Source of the DNA: Oscillatoriales cyanobacterium PMM_0080
Lineage (GTDB): Bacteria; Cyanobacteriota; Cyanobacteriia; Cyanobacteriales; Microcoleaceae
Reading direction: 5' to 3'
NCBI GenBank assembly: GCA_949127775.1
Contig: CASBQF010000378.1
Location: 1-42,908 of the forward strand
DNA: 42,908 nt
Numbering within the stretch: position 1 is the first letter of the stretch; each line of letters begins with the position of its first letter. Positions 41,446 through 42,908 of this stretch are shown in pieces. The position numbers and the translations under genes were made by a program. The notes below the pieces were generated by a model. That model made no database searches. It was not told the DNA's origin and was given only the letters and a program-made list of their open reading frames with translations.

Positions 41446-41916
41446 TTATTGCCAGCAAACCGACGAAATCTCCAACCGAGATTTTTGATTCCTGGGGCGC
41501 AAGCTGGGATTTTGTGACGCAGAATTGTGTTGTACTTTTTGAGGTTGTGGGTTGGTAACTTTCGGTTTTTCTAGTTGATTTACGATCGCCCCGAGCATTT
41601 CGGCCGCACTGCAAGGTTTTTTGAGATAGCCGTCGGCTTTGAGTTCGATCGCCTTTTCCATTTCAGTAGCTGTCATGAAAATAAACGGAATACTGGCGGT
41701 TGCAGGGTGCGATCGCAAAGCCGCGAAAACTTCAAAACCATCCCGTTCTGGCATCATCACATCAGACAAAATCAAATCGGGAATTTGGGCGACGGCTAAC
41801 TGGATACCGACTTGTCCGTTTTCGGCGCCGATCGCTTCAAAACCGCGCAATTCCAGAAGTTCTAATAGGGTTTCTCTAATTAAGTTATCGTCTTCGATTA
41901 CTAATATTTTTGTCAT
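41446..41916 (-). CDS. Single-domain response regulator
   Basis: The 156-residue protein is a CheY-like receiver. The acidic pocket is EDDN at 8-11, the phospho-acceptor is Asp52 in LILSDVMMPERDG, the switch Thr is in FIFMTATEM, and the conserved Lys is in GYLKKPC. About 35 residues after the receiver are polar and low-complexity and hold no known output domain. No histidine kinase is near, so the partner is unknown. A role in phosphorelay or protein-protein signalling is likely. Confidence 0.92.
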   Translation of the reverse strand: MTKILVIEDDNLIRETLLELLELRGFEAIGAENGQVGIQLAVAQIPDLILSDVMMPERDGFEVFAALRSHPATASIPFIFMTATEMEKAIELKADGYLKKPCSAAEMLGAIVNQLEKPKVTNPQPQKVQHNSASQNPSLRPRNQKSRLEISSVCWQ

Positions 41917-42086
41917 TATTGTTACTTTTTGGTTGGATGTATGGGTGTTTATATGTTAAAATTATAGCAACATTATTTTAATAATTTCAAGTGGACTATT
42001 GCAGCTACCCATTTTTTTATCGGCTTGGGCGATCGCACTTCATAACGACTTTTCATAAATCAATCAAACAGCTTAGGAGAAATATC

Positions 42087-42908
42087 ATGAAATTTATCAG
42101 CCCTAAAACAGACTTTGCCTTCAAAAGAATCTTTGGTTCCACCGACAGCCAAGACATCCTCATCAGCTTCTTAAATGCTCTAATTTACGACGGTCAGCCA
42201 ATCATCCAAGACTTACAAATTATTGATCCTTACTCGGCTGGTACCGTTAGCGGACTCAAAGACAGTTATTTGGATGTCAAAGCTCAAATTACCGGCAACA
42301 AGACGGTAATTATTGAAATGCAAGTTTTGAATGTAGCTGCTTTTGAAAAACGAGTCGTCTACAACCTAGCCAAAACCTACGCCAATCAACTCAAAATCAG
42401 AGAAGGTTATCCTAGGTTAAAACCAGTAATTGCTTTGACGATTACTGATTTTGAAATGTTTAAAGAACAACCTGATGTTATTTCTCATTTCATTTTCAAG
42501 GAAAAAGAGAAACTATTTGATTATCCCCATCTCCAAGTGGAAATGTTTTTTGTCGAGTTGCCGAAGTTCAAAAAAGAGTTAAATGAACTCACAACTTTGA
42601 CTGATAAATGGATCTATTTTATGAAGCATACTCCCGATTTAGAAACAATCCCAGCCTCAATGGAAAGAGTTCCAGAACTAGAAAAAGCTTTTCAAATTGC
42701 CAATGCGGCTAACTTAAGCTTGAAAGAGTTCCAAGATATGGAAGCTCAAGAGATGGCGATCGAAGAACAGCGGGGAACAGTTTCTAGAGGTATAGAAGAA
42801 GGTTTGGAGCGAGCTAGGGCTCAATTGATGCAAGCAGGTCGTCAAGAAGGGATGCAAGCAGGTCGTCAAGAAGGGATGCAAGCAGGTCGTCAAGAAGGGA
42901 TGCAAGCA
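42087..42908 (+). CDS. Rpn/PD-(D/E)XK nuclease family protein, cut by the window end
   Basis: The frame starts at an ATG with GCTTAGGAGA just upstream and runs open to the window end (274 codons), so the product is partial. The opening KFISPKTDFAFKRIFGSTDS is the hallmark of the Rpn / PD-(D/E)XK transposase family, and the core has LKDSYLDVKAQ (Asp63) and TVIIEMQVLNVAAFEKRVVY (Glu77, Gln79, Lys88). Members are DNA nucleases linked to recombination; some are described as phage-defence genes in other bacteria. The C-terminus turns into repeated MQAGRQEG units (from codon ~248). There is no partner gene visible in the window. Confidence 0.88.
   Translation, partial: MKFISPKTDFAFKRIFGSTDSQDILISFLNALIYDGQPIIQDLQIIDPYSAGTVSGLKDSYLDVKAQITGNKTVIIEMQVLNVAAFEKRVVYNLAKTYANQLKIREGYPRLKPVIALTITDFEMFKEQPDVISHFIFKEKEKLFDYPHLQVEMFFVELPKFKKELNELTTLTDKWIYFMKHTPDLETIPASMERVPELEKAFQIANAANLSLKEFQDMEAQEMAIEEQRGTVSRGIEEGLERARAQLMQAGRQEGMQAGRQEGMQAGRQEGMQA
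42831..42908 (+). repeat. 24-bp tandem repeat in the Rpn-like gene
   Basis: A 24-bp unit (encoding QAGRQEGM) occurs at 42831-42854, 42855-42878 and 42879-42902, identical in all three, and continues into a fourth (CAAGCA) at the window end. The total number of units cannot be known from this window. Confidence 0.9.

Noticed and set aside
42831-42908. CRISPR-like appearance of the 24-bp repeats
   Set aside because: The units are adjacent with no spacers and encode an in-frame peptide repeat.
1-42908. tRNA, rRNA and CRISPR genes
   Set aside because: I scanned the intergenic stretches by eye and saw no cloverleaf arms, rRNA words or spaced direct repeats; a tRNAscan run would be decisive.

Overview
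The window is chromosomal DNA from a phycobilisome-containing cyanobacterium, most likely a filamentous Oscillatoriales-type organism (Microcoleus/Oscillatoria/Phormidium group). The reasons are a complete phycocyanin operon, Psb27, a PAP/fibrillin protein, several small cyanobacteria-restricted families (DUF3134, DUF4327-like, DUF2103), frequent GCGATCGC (HIP1) octamers and many families of short palindromic repeats between genes. The genus is an inference from gene style and repeats, not from a marker gene.

Layout. 1-3.8 kb (mostly minus strand): a GT2 glycosyltransferase, an L,D-transpeptidase, the peptidoglycan precursor enzyme MraY and a DUF3134 protein. 4.2-10.5 kb (plus): a GT4 glycosyltransferase with an extra C-terminal domain, a PAP/fibrillin protein, a Cas4/AddB-like Fe-S nuclease and RecJ. 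10.9-14.9 kb: two signalling proteins, a zinc-ribbon/degenerate-kinase/PP2C phosphatase and an FHA/zinc-ribbon/Ser-Thr kinase. 15-23.5 kb: a DUF4327-like protein, a probable IS200/IS605-type remnant, PyrB, a secreted SH3b protein, MoaE, a SigG-like ECF sigma factor with its likely anti-sigma partner, an orphan ParD-like antitoxin, a gamma-glutamylcyclotransferase-like protein, a membrane-anchored VOC protein and a desaturase/SDR fusion. 23.7-27 kb: a compact three-gene minus-strand operon (DUF262 protein, DUF3696 ATPase, unknown protein) that looks like an accessory defence-type module and is the best candidate for an undescribed system. 27-34.6 kb (minus): a GH10-like secreted protein, Psb27, RecF and a PacL-type Ca2+-ATPase. 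35.6-41 kb: the cpcB-cpcA-cpcC-cpcC-cpcD-cpcE-cpcF phycocyanin operon. 41-42.9 kb: DUF2103, a single-domain response regulator, and a PD-(D/E)XK (Rpn-like) protein cut by the window end inside a 24-bp tandem repeat.

How the genes work together. The cpc operon is the one clear pathway: beta and alpha phycocyanin subunits, two rod linkers, a rod-capping linker and the two halves of the CpcE/CpcF bilin lyase. A 13-bp perfect inverted repeat just after cpcA is well placed to lower linker expression relative to the subunits. SigG and its anti-sigma factor form a regulatory pair, and the PP2C and kinase proteins may be a phosphorylation switch. Most other genes are single housekeeping genes separated by repeats.

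Repeats. At least five families of short inverted-repeat elements occupy intergenic DNA. The most striking is a ~140-bp MITE-like element with terminal inverted repeats present in three full copies and three partial ones. Some repeats have also become in-frame coding sequence in the GT2, RecJ and RecF genes. I saw no tRNA, rRNA or CRISPR array.
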